Origin: M55B127 sp035269185
GTDB lineage: Bacteria; Bacillota; Halanaerobiia; Halanaerobiales; M55B127
DNA length: 57,539 nt
Assembly (NCBI GenBank): GCA_964430875.1
Contig: CAYSHP010000009.1
Location: forward strand, 1 to 57,539
Direction of reading: 5' to 3'
Shown: positions 44,875 to 53,494 of the stretch, in pieces
How the letters are laid out: each line of letters begins with the position of its first letter
How positions within the stretch are numbered: the first letter of the stretch is position 1
Program-made: the position numbers and the translations under genes
The notes under the pieces: generated by a model
Databases searched by the model: none
Told to the model about the DNA's origin: nothing
What the model saw: only the letters and a program-made list of their open reading frames with translations

Positions 44875-45540
44875 ATGAGTAAGTATGATGATGAAGTTAT
44901 AGAAATATTAAAGGACGGTCCTTATGTAGCTTTTAATGTTAAACTTATGCTTAATAGCCAAAAAGAAGAAATAGAAACAGATTCTAGAATGGTCTTATGT
45001 AGATGTGGGCATAGTGATGATAAACCATTCTGTGATGGTTCACATTCTGATGTTGACTTTAATGATGAGAAAAAAGAAGATAGGGTAGCTGATAAAGTTA
45101 TTAAATATGAAGGTAAAAATATTACAATTTATGATAACAGAGGTATATGCAGTCATATTGGATATTGTACTAATTTATTACCAAAGGTGTTTGATAAAAC
45201 AAGATTTAAATGGATTGATCCCAATGCAGCTGATGTTAAAGATATTATCCGCATCTGTGAACTTTGTCCATCGGGTGCTTTAAGTTATAGCCTACCAGGG
45301 GGGAAGAGAATCAAAAAAGTTGGCAATCAAAGAACAAAAATAAGAATCTCACCCGGTCCTTATGGTGAAAATGGCCCCTATGATATTGAAGGTGGAATTG
45401 AGTTAAAATCTGATAGAAACTTTGAACCAGAATGTGAAGAACACTATTCTTTATGTCTCTGTGGTGCATCTAAAAATAAGCCGTTCTGTGATGGTAGCCA
45501 TAGGTTTTATGAAAATTATCAAGAAAGTGAAGAAAAATAA
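44875..45540 (+). CDS. CDGSH / Fer4_19 / CDGSH iron-sulfur protein
   Basis: The 221-residue protein has a CDGSH [2Fe-2S] site CRCGHSDDKPFCDGSH near residues 43-58, a central divergent ferredoxin (Fer4_19) with CSHIGYC and CELCPSGALSY near 98-140, and a second CDGSH site CLCGASKNKPFCDGSH near 195-210. The ligand set predicts three clusters. Microbial CDGSH proteins are thought to move electrons or clusters; no substrate is known. Start is ATG 44875 after GGGAGG. Confidence 0.92.
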   Translation: MSKYDDEVIEILKDGPYVAFNVKLMLNSQKEEIETDSRMVLCRCGHSDDKPFCDGSHSDVDFNDEKKEDRVADKVIKYEGKNITIYDNRGICSHIGYCTNLLPKVFDKTRFKWIDPNAADVKDIIRICELCPSGALSYSLPGGKRIKKVGNQRTKIRISPGPYGENGPYDIEGGIELKSDRNFEPECEEHYSLCLCGASKNKPFCDGSHRFYENYQESEEK

Positions 45541-45543
45541 TTA

Positions 45544-46086
45544 TTAGAAACTAGGGGGAGTCATTGCCCAAATAGATATTGATTTTTCATCTCCGATATT
45601 TATATACCTGTGGGGTATTGTACTATCCAATCTTATACTATCTCCCTCTTTTAAGATAAATTCTTTTTCGCCCCATTTAATTAATAATGTTCCCTGTATT
45701 ATATAACCAGTTTCTTCTCCCTTATGGGATATTTTTTTGTCATCGCTGCTTTCTCCCGGCATTATTGTTATCTTCAAAAATTCTATGTTCCAGGATAAGT
45801 CGGGTGTAAGTAGTTCATAGATGGCGGTGGAATTAGTTACTTTAATTTTTTTTCTATTATCTTTTCTCACTACATACTTATCCCCAGGTGTTTCTTCTTC
45901 AAAAAAGTCTCCGATCGATACATTTAAAGCTTGAGCTATCTTCCACAAAGAAGATACAGATAATCCTATTTTATCCCGTTCTATTTGGCTAATCATTCCG
46001 ACACTTAAACCTGCTTTTTCTGCTAATTCAGAAATAGTAATATTTCTTAATTTACGATACTTTTTTATCTTCTTGCCAATTTTCAT
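45544..46086 (-). CDS. XRE family regulator with cupin domain
   Basis: The 180-residue protein has an N-terminal XRE helix-turn-helix (KIKKYRKLRNITISELAEKAG, VGMISQIERDKIG) and a C-terminal cupin (PGESSDDKKISHKGEETGYIIQGT and RLDSTIPHRYINIG). I start at ATG 46086; GTG 46095 lies within the GAGGTG site. It is divergent from the TRAP transporter, so it is the likely regulator, with the cupin sensing a small molecule such as the imported solute. Confidence 0.9.
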   Translation of the reverse strand: MKIGKKIKKYRKLRNITISELAEKAGLSVGMISQIERDKIGLSVSSLWKIAQALNVSIGDFFEEETPGDKYVVRKDNRKKIKVTNSTAIYELLTPDLSWNIEFLKITIMPGESSDDKKISHKGEETGYIIQGTLLIKWGEKEFILKEGDSIRLDSTIPHRYINIGDEKSISIWAMTPPSF

Positions 46087-46271
46087 TTTCCGCACCTCAA
46101 ATTCACTTATATTAATTAATATTATAAGATATATTTATAACTTAATCAACAAAATAATCATTATAATAAAAATAATTTTAATATTATGAAAAAATATAAA
46201 GGAATTTCATATATTGTGTTGAATTAAGTAAATATAAATTAATTTTATCAAAAAAAGGGGGACAATTATTA

Positions 46272-47303
46272 ATGTCAAAGAAACTCATCTTATTATTAGT
46301 TTTATCCTTGTTAGTCTTTTCAGGAGTAGGCATAGTTGGAGCTCAAGAAAGTTTTAATGTTAAAATGTCCTATAATGGCCCATCAGATGTTGAGTCAAAT
46401 GCTGTACATGAATATGCAGTAAATTTTAAAGAATTTGTCGAAATGGGTACTAATGGAAGGATTACTATCAACTTATATTCTGACAGTCAATTAGGTAATG
46501 AAGAACAAAGAATGGAACAAACTATGAGCGGTACAGCCAAAATTAATGTTGCTTCTAATGCTGGTATGGTATCTGTATATCCAGAAATTTATGCTGCAAC
46601 AATACCTTTTATGTTTGAAAGTTTTGAAGCAGCCCATAATTTCTTCGATGACAGTGATTACTGGAAAATGACTCAAAAAGAATTTGAAGAGAAAACAGGT
46701 GTAGCCTTATTAGAAGCAGTAGAAGAAGGTGGTTTTTTAGCTTTTACAAATGACGAAAAAGAAATAAAATCACCCAGTGATTTCGAAGGACTAAAGTTTA
46801 GAGGAATGGACCCTGGTCAAATAGCTCTTTATGAATCTTTTGGTGCTAGTGGAACTCCAATTCCCTGGACAGAATTATATATGGCTTTACAAACTGGTGT
46901 AGTTGATGGTCAGATGAATCCACCTACTTATATTATTTCTGGTAGTTTATATGAAGTTCAGGATTATGTAACTATGGCCAATATTCAGTATTCATGCCAG
47001 TGGTTAACAATAAATGCTGATTGGTTAAATTCATTATCAGAAGAAGACCAATATGTAATCAGACAGGCTGCCAAAGCAGCAAATATAAGAAATAGACTCA
47101 GTGTAGAAGCAAAAGTAAGTGAAAGAGTAAACTTCTTATCAGAAAACGGTATGCAAGTTTATTACCCTAATGAAGAAGAGATGAAAGAATTCCAAGAAAT
47201 AGGTCAACCTGATTATATAAGTTGGATAGAAGATAAAATTGATGCTAGTTATGTTGAAAAAGCCTTAGAAAGTGCTGAAAAGGCTAATATGGAGGCAAAA
47301 TAA
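46272..47303 (+). CDS. dctP: TRAP transporter solute-binding protein DctP
   Basis: The 343-residue protein has a signal peptide (LILLLVLSLLVFSGVGIVGA) and DctP family motifs: GRITINLYSDSQLGNEEQ, the ligand-contacting LKFRGMD (Arg near residue 178) and LQTGVVDGQMNPP. The Arg suggests a carboxylate ligand. Start is ATG 46272 after AAAGGGGG. It is the first gene of the dctPQM-vanX-type unit. Confidence 0.9.
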   Translation: MSKKLILLLVLSLLVFSGVGIVGAQESFNVKMSYNGPSDVESNAVHEYAVNFKEFVEMGTNGRITINLYSDSQLGNEEQRMEQTMSGTAKINVASNAGMVSVYPEIYAATIPFMFESFEAAHNFFDDSDYWKMTQKEFEEKTGVALLEAVEEGGFLAFTNDEKEIKSPSDFEGLKFRGMDPGQIALYESFGASGTPIPWTELYMALQTGVVDGQMNPPTYIISGSLYEVQDYVTMANIQYSCQWLTINADWLNSLSEEDQYVIRQAAKAANIRNRLSVEAKVSERVNFLSENGMQVYYPNEEEMKEFQEIGQPDYISWIEDKIDASYVEKALESAEKANMEAK

Positions 47304-47305
47304 AG

Positions 47306-47818
47306 ATGAACAATAATTCGATATCTAATGAATTATTGAAGAAAATATCGAATTATATAAAATACCTCAGCATGATACTCGCTGGGGTATTTCTTGTAAT
47401 TAATATTTCAGATATTTTGATTTCTATCTTTTTTCGGTATTTTCTCAATGATTCCCTGGTCTGGACTGAAGAAGTAGCCAGGTTTACTTTAATCTATTCT
47501 GTTATGTTTGGTTCTGTTTTTGCAATCAGTTTTGGAGATCATGTAAAAATAACTATAGTTTTAGAATATTTACCTGATATCATTAGTAAGTTTATAAATT
47601 TTATTGTACATCTTTTAATAATTGGGATAATTGGTTATATGACTTATTTAGGTATTAAATATGTTGATAATGCTTGGAGATTTCAAACTTTGGCTTTAGG
47701 AATACCAAAAGCAATACCTTTAATGTCAATCCCGATTGGGATGGGATTGTTTTTAGTTCAATATATCTTAGTTGATATCTTAAAAATTAATACAGAAGAT
47801 AAAATGGAGATGAGATAA
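47306..47818 (+). CDS. dctQ: TRAP transporter small permease DctQ
   Basis: The 170-residue protein has four membrane helices and the family segment NDSLVWTEEVARFTLIYSVMFGS near residue 48. It starts 2 nt after dctP and its TAATG junction joins the large permease gene. Confidence 0.92.
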   Translation: MNNNSISNELLKKISNYIKYLSMILAGVFLVINISDILISIFFRYFLNDSLVWTEEVARFTLIYSVMFGSVFAISFGDHVKITIVLEYLPDIISKFINFIVHLLIIGIIGYMTYLGIKYVDNAWRFQTLALGIPKAIPLMSIPIGMGLFLVQYILVDILKINTEDKMEMR

Positions 47819-49101
47819 TGAGTATAATAATGGTTATATCCTTTTTATTACTTCTATTAGCTGGGACACCGATATTTATTGCTTTATTAATATCTTCATT
47901 TTTTGGATTTTTATATTTAGGAGATTATTCTTTATTTAGAATTATGGTACAGCAATTTTTTGGCGGTATGGATATTTTTACCTTACTAGCTATACCGTTA
48001 TTTATTATGACCGGTAATTTGATGAACAGAACCGGTATTACAGATAAGTTACTTGATTTTAGCCGGGTTTTAGTAGGCCATTTAAAAGGTGGGCTAGGTC
48101 ATGTTAATGTAGTAGCGAGTATAATCTTTGCAGGTATCAGTGGCTCTGCTGCAGCAGATACTTCTGCGATAGGTTCTATTTTAATTCCCGCCATGGCTAA
48201 AGAAGGATATGACAGACCATATGCAGCCGGAATTACAGCTGGTAGTTCTCTAATAGGTCCCATAATACCACCGAGTATTTTTATGGTATTATATGGATCT
48301 ATGACAAATCAATCTATTGGTGGCTTATTTGTAGCTGGTATTATCCCAGGTTTATTGCTTGGGGGAGCTTTTATGACTATGAATTATTACTATTCTAAAA
48401 AATATAATTATCCTGTTTCAAATGAAAGAGCTAGTTTTAAAAAGATACTTAAAACAGCCTGGGAATCATTAATTGCTTTAATAGCCCCTATTATTATCAT
48501 CGGAGGTATTATAACTGGGGTTGTCACTCCGACTGAAGCTGGTGCAGTAGCTGTTTTTTATTCAGCTCTTATAGGCTTTTTTATAACTAAAAAATTAACA
48601 TTAAAAGATTTTGCACTTTCTGTCAATGAGACAGTTAGAAATACAAGTGTGGTTTTTGTTATCATGGGGAGTGCGTCTGTATTTAGTTGGTTATTAAAAT
48701 GGGAACAAGTTCCCCAGAAATTTGCTGGATACATGTTAACTTTAACTGATAACAATACTATACTTCTTATCATCCTTTCTTTAATGATATTTATAATTGG
48801 AATGTTTATGGAAGAAATAGCAGCTTTAATATTATTAACACCAGTAGTGGCACCCGTTGCTATGTATGCAGGCATTAATCCTCTTCATTTTGGGATTGTG
48901 ATGACTTTAAATATTACAATTGCTTTAATTACACCACCGATGGGAGCGTGTGTATATATTGTTTCAGCCGTCGGAAAAGTTAAGTTAGAAACTCTATTTA
49001 AAAGAATATGGCCTTTTGTGGCAGTAGCAATGACTGTACTATTATTGATAATATTATTCCCACAACTTGTTACTACTTTACCTAGTATGTTTAACTTGTA
49101 A
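47818..49101 (+). CDS. dctM: TRAP transporter large permease DctM
   Basis: The 427-residue protein has about 12 helices in an inverted repeat with the DctM hallmarks FAGISGSAAADTSAIGSILIPAM and GSSLIGPIIPPSIFMVLYG (near residues 100-160) and NITIALITPPMGACVYIVSA near 360. It is a Na+-coupled carboxylate transporter with DctP and DctQ. Confidence 0.93.
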   Translation: MSIIMVISFLLLLLAGTPIFIALLISSFFGFLYLGDYSLFRIMVQQFFGGMDIFTLLAIPLFIMTGNLMNRTGITDKLLDFSRVLVGHLKGGLGHVNVVASIIFAGISGSAAADTSAIGSILIPAMAKEGYDRPYAAGITAGSSLIGPIIPPSIFMVLYGSMTNQSIGGLFVAGIIPGLLLGGAFMTMNYYYSKKYNYPVSNERASFKKILKTAWESLIALIAPIIIIGGIITGVVTPTEAGAVAVFYSALIGFFITKKLTLKDFALSVNETVRNTSVVFVIMGSASVFSWLLKWEQVPQKFAGYMLTLTDNNTILLIILSLMIFIIGMFMEEIAALILLTPVVAPVAMYAGINPLHFGIVMTLNITIALITPPMGACVYIVSAVGKVKLETLFKRIWPFVAVAMTVLLLIILFPQLVTTLPSMFNL

Positions 49102-49136
49102 TTTATATGACAAATTATATTTAAAGGAGGTATTTG

Positions 49137-49889
49137 ATGGCCACAAAACTGATGTTAGATAAACCTATACCTATAAAAGAAGACTTCAGTTGGGAAAAAG
49201 TAAAAGAGCAAAAAATTAAAAATTCGGATCAAAAATTGATTTCTTTGAACATGATACCCGAAAAAATAGTAGTTAGTCCTCAATATTTCATTCAAGGGAT
49301 TGAGGGCGCTTTACCGGAGTGCTTTATAAGAGAGGGAGCTTATGATAATTTATTAAATGCAGCTGAAAATTTACCACAAGGATATAAATTCTTAGTATAT
49401 GATGCCTGGCGGCCAGAAAGAGTTCAATATGAACTTTTTGATAGATTTAAAAAAGAAATAAAAACAAATAATCCTGATATTACAGAGGAAAAATTAAATC
49501 ATAAAGTGGAAGAATATGTAGCTTTACCATCACATGATAGTTATAGTCCTTCTCCACATTTAACTGGAGGAGCGGTTGATCTTACCATCATAGATGATAA
49601 AGGGAAACCATTAAATATGGGATCAGGTTTTGATGAAACCAAAGCAGAAACTCATACAGATTATTTTGAGATGCTAAATAATAAGAAAGAACTTAGTATA
49701 ACAGAAAAAAGTATTTTAAAAAATAGAAGATTACTATATAATATTATGATTGATGCAAACTTTACTAATTATCCTCATGAATGGTGGCATTATGATTTTG
49801 GCAATCAAGTTTGGGCCTTTATGGGACAAAAAGAATATGCAATTTACAGTTTAACAGAGCCTAATTTAAGATGGAAACATAAATACTAA
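49137..49889 (+). CDS. VanX-type D-Ala-D-Ala dipeptidase (M15D)
   Basis: The 250-residue protein has the M15D zinc motif SPHLTGGAVDLT near residues 139-150 (SxHxxGxAxD), LVYDAWRPERVQ near 86 with the transition-state Arg, and the catalytic EWWH near 216. It hydrolyses D-Ala-D-Ala or related D-dipeptides. There is no signal peptide, so it acts in the cytoplasm. Start is ATG 49137 after AAAGGAGG. Genetic coupling to a TRAP transporter suggests use of imported dipeptides or cell-wall fragments, not glycopeptide resistance, since vanHA are absent. Confidence 0.88.
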   Translation: MATKLMLDKPIPIKEDFSWEKVKEQKIKNSDQKLISLNMIPEKIVVSPQYFIQGIEGALPECFIREGAYDNLLNAAENLPQGYKFLVYDAWRPERVQYELFDRFKKEIKTNNPDITEEKLNHKVEEYVALPSHDSYSPSPHLTGGAVDLTIIDDKGKPLNMGSGFDETKAETHTDYFEMLNNKKELSITEKSILKNRRLLYNIMIDANFTNYPHEWWHYDFGNQVWAFMGQKEYAIYSLTEPNLRWKHKY

Positions 49890-49945
49890 AAGATTAAATT
49901 AATCTAATAAAAAATGGGATTATCCTCTAATTGTAATATAAAAAC

Positions 49946-49974
49946 TTTACAAGATTAATTGATAATGATAATAT
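49946..49974 (+). promoter_or_regulatory. Promoter of the first rib unit
   Basis: TTTACA (49946-49951) and TAATAT (49969-49974) are 17 nt apart, upstream of the first FMN riboswitch. Confidence 0.6.
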
Positions 49975-49990
49975 AAAAGAAGAAAAATTG

Positions 49991-50102
49991 AACTAACAGG
50001 GATTGGTGAAATTCCATACCGGTGGTAAAAGTCCACGAGCTATTGATTAGCTGATTTGGTGTAATTCCAAAACCGACAGTATAGTCTGGAAGGGAGTTAG
50101 TT
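49991..50102 (+). promoter_or_regulatory. FMN riboswitch 1 (RFN element)
   Basis: The closing stem AACTAAC/GTTAGTT encloses the conserved core: AGGGATTGGTGAAATTCC, ACCGGTGGTAAAAGTCC, ACCGACAGT and GTCTGGAAGGGAG. It is almost identical to the second copy at 52174-52283. Confidence 0.95.
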
Positions 50103-50112
50103 ATATATACTC

Positions 50113-50148
50113 TTAATTAACCCCTTCTGATCAGAAGGGGTTAATTAA
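50113..50148 (+). repeat. Perfect 36-nt palindrome after riboswitch 1
   Basis: TTAATTAACCCCTTCTGA is followed by its exact reverse complement. It occupies the terminator position of the riboswitch, but no T-run follows; TTAATTAATG comes instead. It may be a weak terminator or an altered expression platform. Confidence 0.8.
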
Positions 50149-50221
50149 TGTAAATATATGATTTGTAAATACAAACTGCCGATAAATTTAGTTTGAGGAA
50201 AAATAGAACAGGAGTGATCTT

Positions 50222-50875
50222 ATGTTTGTTGGGATAATTCAAGAGGTTGGTAAAGTGAAAGAAAAATTTATTGATAATAATAATATTAATATAAATGTAA
50301 AAGCAAATGAAATAATAGCAAATTTAGATGTTGGTAATGAAATAAATATCAATGGTTTAAACTTTGTAATTAATGAAATCGGTGAAAGTTACTTTAAAGC
50401 AAAAGGGAAACTTAAAAATATCATAAATAATAATATTGATAATTTAGAAAAGAGTGCCTGGGTTAATTTAGAGAAAGAAGTACAGCCATATAAATATCAA
50501 GGTAGTCATGTCATCAGTGGTAATATAAATGATATTGGTGAGATTATTGAAATAAAAAAGTTAAATGGTAAAAGAAAGTTAAGATTAAAAACGACTAAAG
50601 ATTTAAATGACTATTTTAGTGAAAATAATTCCATAGCAATTAATGGGATTAGTTTAACAATTCAAAAACTAATTAATAAAGAAGTTGTAGTTAATATATT
50701 AAATACTATTTGGGAAAATACTAATCTTAAACATCTTAAAATTGGAGATAAGGTGAATATTGAAACTGATATTGTAGGACGATATATTGGTGAGATTATT
50801 GAAAAACAAAAAGAAATTCGCAATAAAAAGGAAATGATAAAAGAAGATTTATTAAAAGATAATGGATTTATTTAA
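50222..50875 (+). CDS. Divergent riboflavin synthase-like protein (RibE paralogue, active site lost)
   Basis: The 217-residue protein keeps the two-barrel plan and start MFVGIIQEVG. Compared with the canonical copy at 53495, the N-barrel NGVCLTV has become NGLNFVI, losing the cysteine equivalent to E. coli Cys48. SGHVDG has become SGNIND, losing the His102 equivalent, and the C-barrel IPET segment has become LNTIWENT. NGISLTI is kept. Catalysis by riboflavin synthase is therefore unlikely. Flavin or lumazine binding, as in non-catalytic paralogues such as lumazine protein, is possible. It is preceded by an FMN riboswitch. Confidence 0.82.
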   Translation: MFVGIIQEVGKVKEKFIDNNNININVKANEIIANLDVGNEININGLNFVINEIGESYFKAKGKLKNIINNNIDNLEKSAWVNLEKEVQPYKYQGSHVISGNINDIGEIIEIKKLNGKRKLRLKTTKDLNDYFSENNSIAINGISLTIQKLINKEVVVNILNTIWENTNLKHLKIGDKVNIETDIVGRYIGEIIEKQKEIRNKKEMIKEDLLKDNGFI

Positions 50876-50889
50876 TAGGAGGGAGTCTG

Positions 50890-52080
50890 ATGAACCAAAT
50901 TACGAAAGGAATTAATGATCTTAAAGCAGGCAAGATGGTAATAATAATTGATGATGGTTCAGAAGATAATGATGGAGATGTTTTCTTTGCAGCTGAAAAT
51001 GCCGATGCTGACAAGATTAACTTTTTATTAAAAAAAGCACGTGGGTTAATTACCGTTCCCTTAGGTAATCATAAAATCAGGGCCTTAAATTTAGTCAATA
51101 TGGCAGAACACTATGATGATAATAAAGAAGAATCGTTTACAGTATCTGTTGATCATGTAGATACTAAAAAGGGTATCTCAGCTAAGGAAAGAGCACTTAC
51201 TATAAATAAATTAGCGGAAAGTAATACCCCGGATAATTTTAAACGGCCCGGTCATGTATTTCCTTTAAGAGCAAAACAAGGGGGAGTTTTAAGGAAAGCT
51301 GGTAAAGTAGAAGCAGCCTTAGATTTAATTAAACTAGCTGATCTTAAACCAGCCGGAGTATTAACTAAGATTATGAATGAAAAGGGTGAAGTTGCTAAAT
51401 TACCTGAAATTAAACAATTTGCTAAAGAATATGATCTTAAGGTTATAAGTATAAAAGATTTAATAAGGTATAGAAAAAAGACCGATAATTTAATAAAAGA
51501 AGCAGCCCAAGCAAAACTTCCCACAAAATTTGGAGATTTCAAGATAAAGGTCTTCAAATCTGAGTTAGATGATAAAGAGCATATCGCAATAATTAAAGGT
51601 AATATTAAGGATGAAGAGGATGTATTAGTGAGAGTTCATTCCCAGTGTATTACTGGTGATATATTTGGTTCACTTAGATGTGACTGTGGGGAACAATTAG
51701 CGGCTGCCTTACAGATGATAGAAGATGAAGGGCAGGGCTTAGTTTTATATATGAGACAGGAAGGCAGAGGTATTGGATTAACAAATAAGATCAAAGCATA
51801 TTCTCTACAGGATGAAGGTCATGACACTGTTGAAGCTAATAAAAAGTTAGGCTTTAAAGCTGATTTAAGAGACTATGGTATCGGTGCTCAAATCTTATCA
51901 GAGTTAGGTTTGAATTCACTTAAACTGATTACTAATAATCCAAGAAAAGTAGTTGGTCTAGAAGGTTATGGGCTTGAAATTACAGAAAGAATTCCACTTG
52001 AAATTGAACCTCATGAGGAAAATGAATATTATCTAAAAACTAAAAAAGAAAAATTAGGACATCTTTTAAATTTAGAATAA
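50890..52080 (+). CDS. RibBA paralogue: degenerate DHBP synthase, intact GTP cyclohydrolase II
   Basis: The 396-residue protein keeps both domains. In the RibB half, DDEDRENEGD of the canonical copy is DDGSEDNDGD, RAGHTEA is KAGKVEA and ICEI is LTKI, so acidic, His and Glu residues needed for 3,4-dihydroxy-2-butanone 4-phosphate formation are gone. The RibA half is intact: RVHSQCITGDIFGSLRCDCG (zinc cysteines), YMRQEGRGIGL, DLRDYGIGAQIL and LITNNPRK. It should still open GTP to the diaminopyrimidine. It follows the RibE paralogue by 14 nt with a strong AGGAGGGAG site. Confidence 0.85.
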   Translation: MNQITKGINDLKAGKMVIIIDDGSEDNDGDVFFAAENADADKINFLLKKARGLITVPLGNHKIRALNLVNMAEHYDDNKEESFTVSVDHVDTKKGISAKERALTINKLAESNTPDNFKRPGHVFPLRAKQGGVLRKAGKVEAALDLIKLADLKPAGVLTKIMNEKGEVAKLPEIKQFAKEYDLKVISIKDLIRYRKKTDNLIKEAAQAKLPTKFGDFKIKVFKSELDDKEHIAIIKGNIKDEEDVLVRVHSQCITGDIFGSLRCDCGEQLAAALQMIEDEGQGLVLYMRQEGRGIGLTNKIKAYSLQDEGHDTVEANKKLGFKADLRDYGIGAQILSELGLNSLKLITNNPRKVVGLEGYGLEITERIPLEIEPHEENEYYLKTKKEKLGHLLNLE

Positions 52081-52121
52081 AAGTTAAATTCGTGAAATAT
52101 CTCAAAATCCAAATTTAACAC

Positions 52122-52150
52122 TTTAAATTATTATAAAAGTGCCTTATAAT
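52122..52150 (+). promoter_or_regulatory. Promoter of the second rib unit
   Basis: TTTAAA (52122-52127) and TATAAT (52145-52150) are separated by 17 nt. There is no terminator between the first unit's stop codon and this promoter, so read-through from unit 1 is possible. Confidence 0.5.
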
Positions 52151-52173
52151 AAGAGTACAAATTAAAAAAAGAA

Positions 52174-52283
52174 AACTAACAGGGATTGGTGAAATTCCAT
52201 ACCGGTGGTAAAAGTCCACGAGCTATTATTAGCTGATCTGGTGTAATTCCAGAACCGACAGTAAAGTCTGGAAGGGAGTTAGT
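52174..52283 (+). promoter_or_regulatory. FMN riboswitch 2 (RFN element)
   Basis: Same conserved core as copy 1. One internal stem differs by a compensatory change: TTTGG/CCAAA in copy 1 is TCTGG/CCAGA here, so base pairing is preserved. Confidence 0.95.
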
Positions 52284-52304
52284 GTATATTTATCTTTATC
52301 ATAC

Positions 52305-52332
52305 AACCCCTTCATTTTTGGAGGGGTTTTTT
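52305..52332 (+). terminator. FMN riboswitch terminator
   Basis: AACCCCTTC (52305-52313) pairs with GGAGGGGTT (52320-52328) and leads into TTTTTT. This is the classic expression platform that stops transcription when FMN is bound. Confidence 0.92.
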
Positions 52333-52369
52333 AGTTTAATAATAATTTTATATCTGCGGAGGTATTTAG

Positions 52370-53479
52370 ATGGTTAAAAATGATGATACATATTACATGA
52401 AAAAAGCTTTACAACTTGCTAAAAAAGGAGAAGGTAAAGTTAGTCCTAATCCTTTAGTAGGTGCTGTGGTAGTAAAAAATAATGAAATAGTAGGCAGGGG
52501 TTACCATAAAAAAGCTGGTACACCTCATGCAGAAGTTCATGCTTTAGAGCAAGCAGGTGAAATGTCAGCTGGTGCAACTTTATATGTTAACTTAGAACCC
52601 TGTTGTCATATTGGGAAAACTCCCGCTTGTTCTTTAAAAATAATTAATTCTAATATAAAGAGATTGGTTGTAGCTATGGAAGATCCTAATCCCTTAGTAG
52701 CCGGGAAAGGATTTAAACAACTAAAAGAATCTGGTATTGAGGTTAAATCTGGTGTTTTAAAAAAAGAAGCTAAAAAGCTCAATGAAATATTTATTAAAAA
52801 CATGAAAGAAAAATCTCCTTTTATATATTTAAAGACAGCCCAAACTTTAGATGGTTATTTAGCAACTAGTACCGGAGATGCTAGGTGGGTGACTAATAAA
52901 AAAGCAAGAGAATATGGACATAAATTAAGACATAAGGTTGACGGCATATTAGTAGGTATTGGGACTGTGTTAAGCGATAATCCCAGACTTACAACCCGAA
53001 TAGAAGGCAAAGAAGGGATCGATCCTATCCGAATTGTACTTGATAGCAATTTGCGAACTCCTCTTGATGCTAATATTATTAATCAACAATCAGATAGTAA
53101 AACAATGATTTTTACCAGTCAAGACCATGATAAAAATAAATTCAAAGAATTTAAGAAAAAAGATAATGTGCAAGTTATCATCTTATCTAAAGATAATAAT
53201 GGTAGATTAGACTTACATGCGATGGTTAAAATATTATTTGATATGGAAGTTATGAGTATTTTAATTGAAGGAGGAGGTACTATAAACCATTCTTTTTTAA
53301 AACAAGAACTTGTAGATAAAGTATATACCTTTATAGCTCCTAAAATTTTAGGTGGAGATGATGGTATTCCTGCTTTTAAAGGGAGTGGTATTAAAAAAAT
53401 GAAAGACATCTATAAATTAAAAAATATTGAATATGAACATCTTAATGATAATTTATTAATCAAAGGAGAAATCAATTAG
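52370..53479 (+). CDS. ribD: Bifunctional diaminohydroxyphosphoribosylaminopyrimidine deaminase / reductase RibD
   Basis: The 369-residue protein has an N-terminal cytidine-deaminase-like domain (HAEVHALEQAG near residue 50 and NLEPCCHIGKTPACS near 75-90, zinc ligands). A C-terminal DHFR-like reductase follows (LKTAQTLDGYLATSTGDARWVTNK, cited in part, near 150, and ILIEGGGTINHSFL near 300). It performs steps two and three of riboflavin synthesis. Start is ATG 52370 after CGGAGG. Confidence 0.95.
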   Translation: MVKNDDTYYMKKALQLAKKGEGKVSPNPLVGAVVVKNNEIVGRGYHKKAGTPHAEVHALEQAGEMSAGATLYVNLEPCCHIGKTPACSLKIINSNIKRLVVAMEDPNPLVAGKGFKQLKESGIEVKSGVLKKEAKKLNEIFIKNMKEKSPFIYLKTAQTLDGYLATSTGDARWVTNKKAREYGHKLRHKVDGILVGIGTVLSDNPRLTTRIEGKEGIDPIRIVLDSNLRTPLDANIINQQSDSKTMIFTSQDHDKNKFKEFKKKDNVQVIILSKDNNGRLDLHAMVKILFDMEVMSILIEGGGTINHSFLKQELVDKVYTFIAPKILGGDDGIPAFKGSGIKKMKDIYKLKNIEYEHLNDNLLIKGEIN

Positions 53480-53494
53480 AAAGAAGGTGGTTTT

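Noticed and set aside
49137..49889. Vancomycin-resistance vanX
   Set aside because: No vanH, vanA or vanRS genes are nearby; linkage to a TRAP importer points to a metabolic role.
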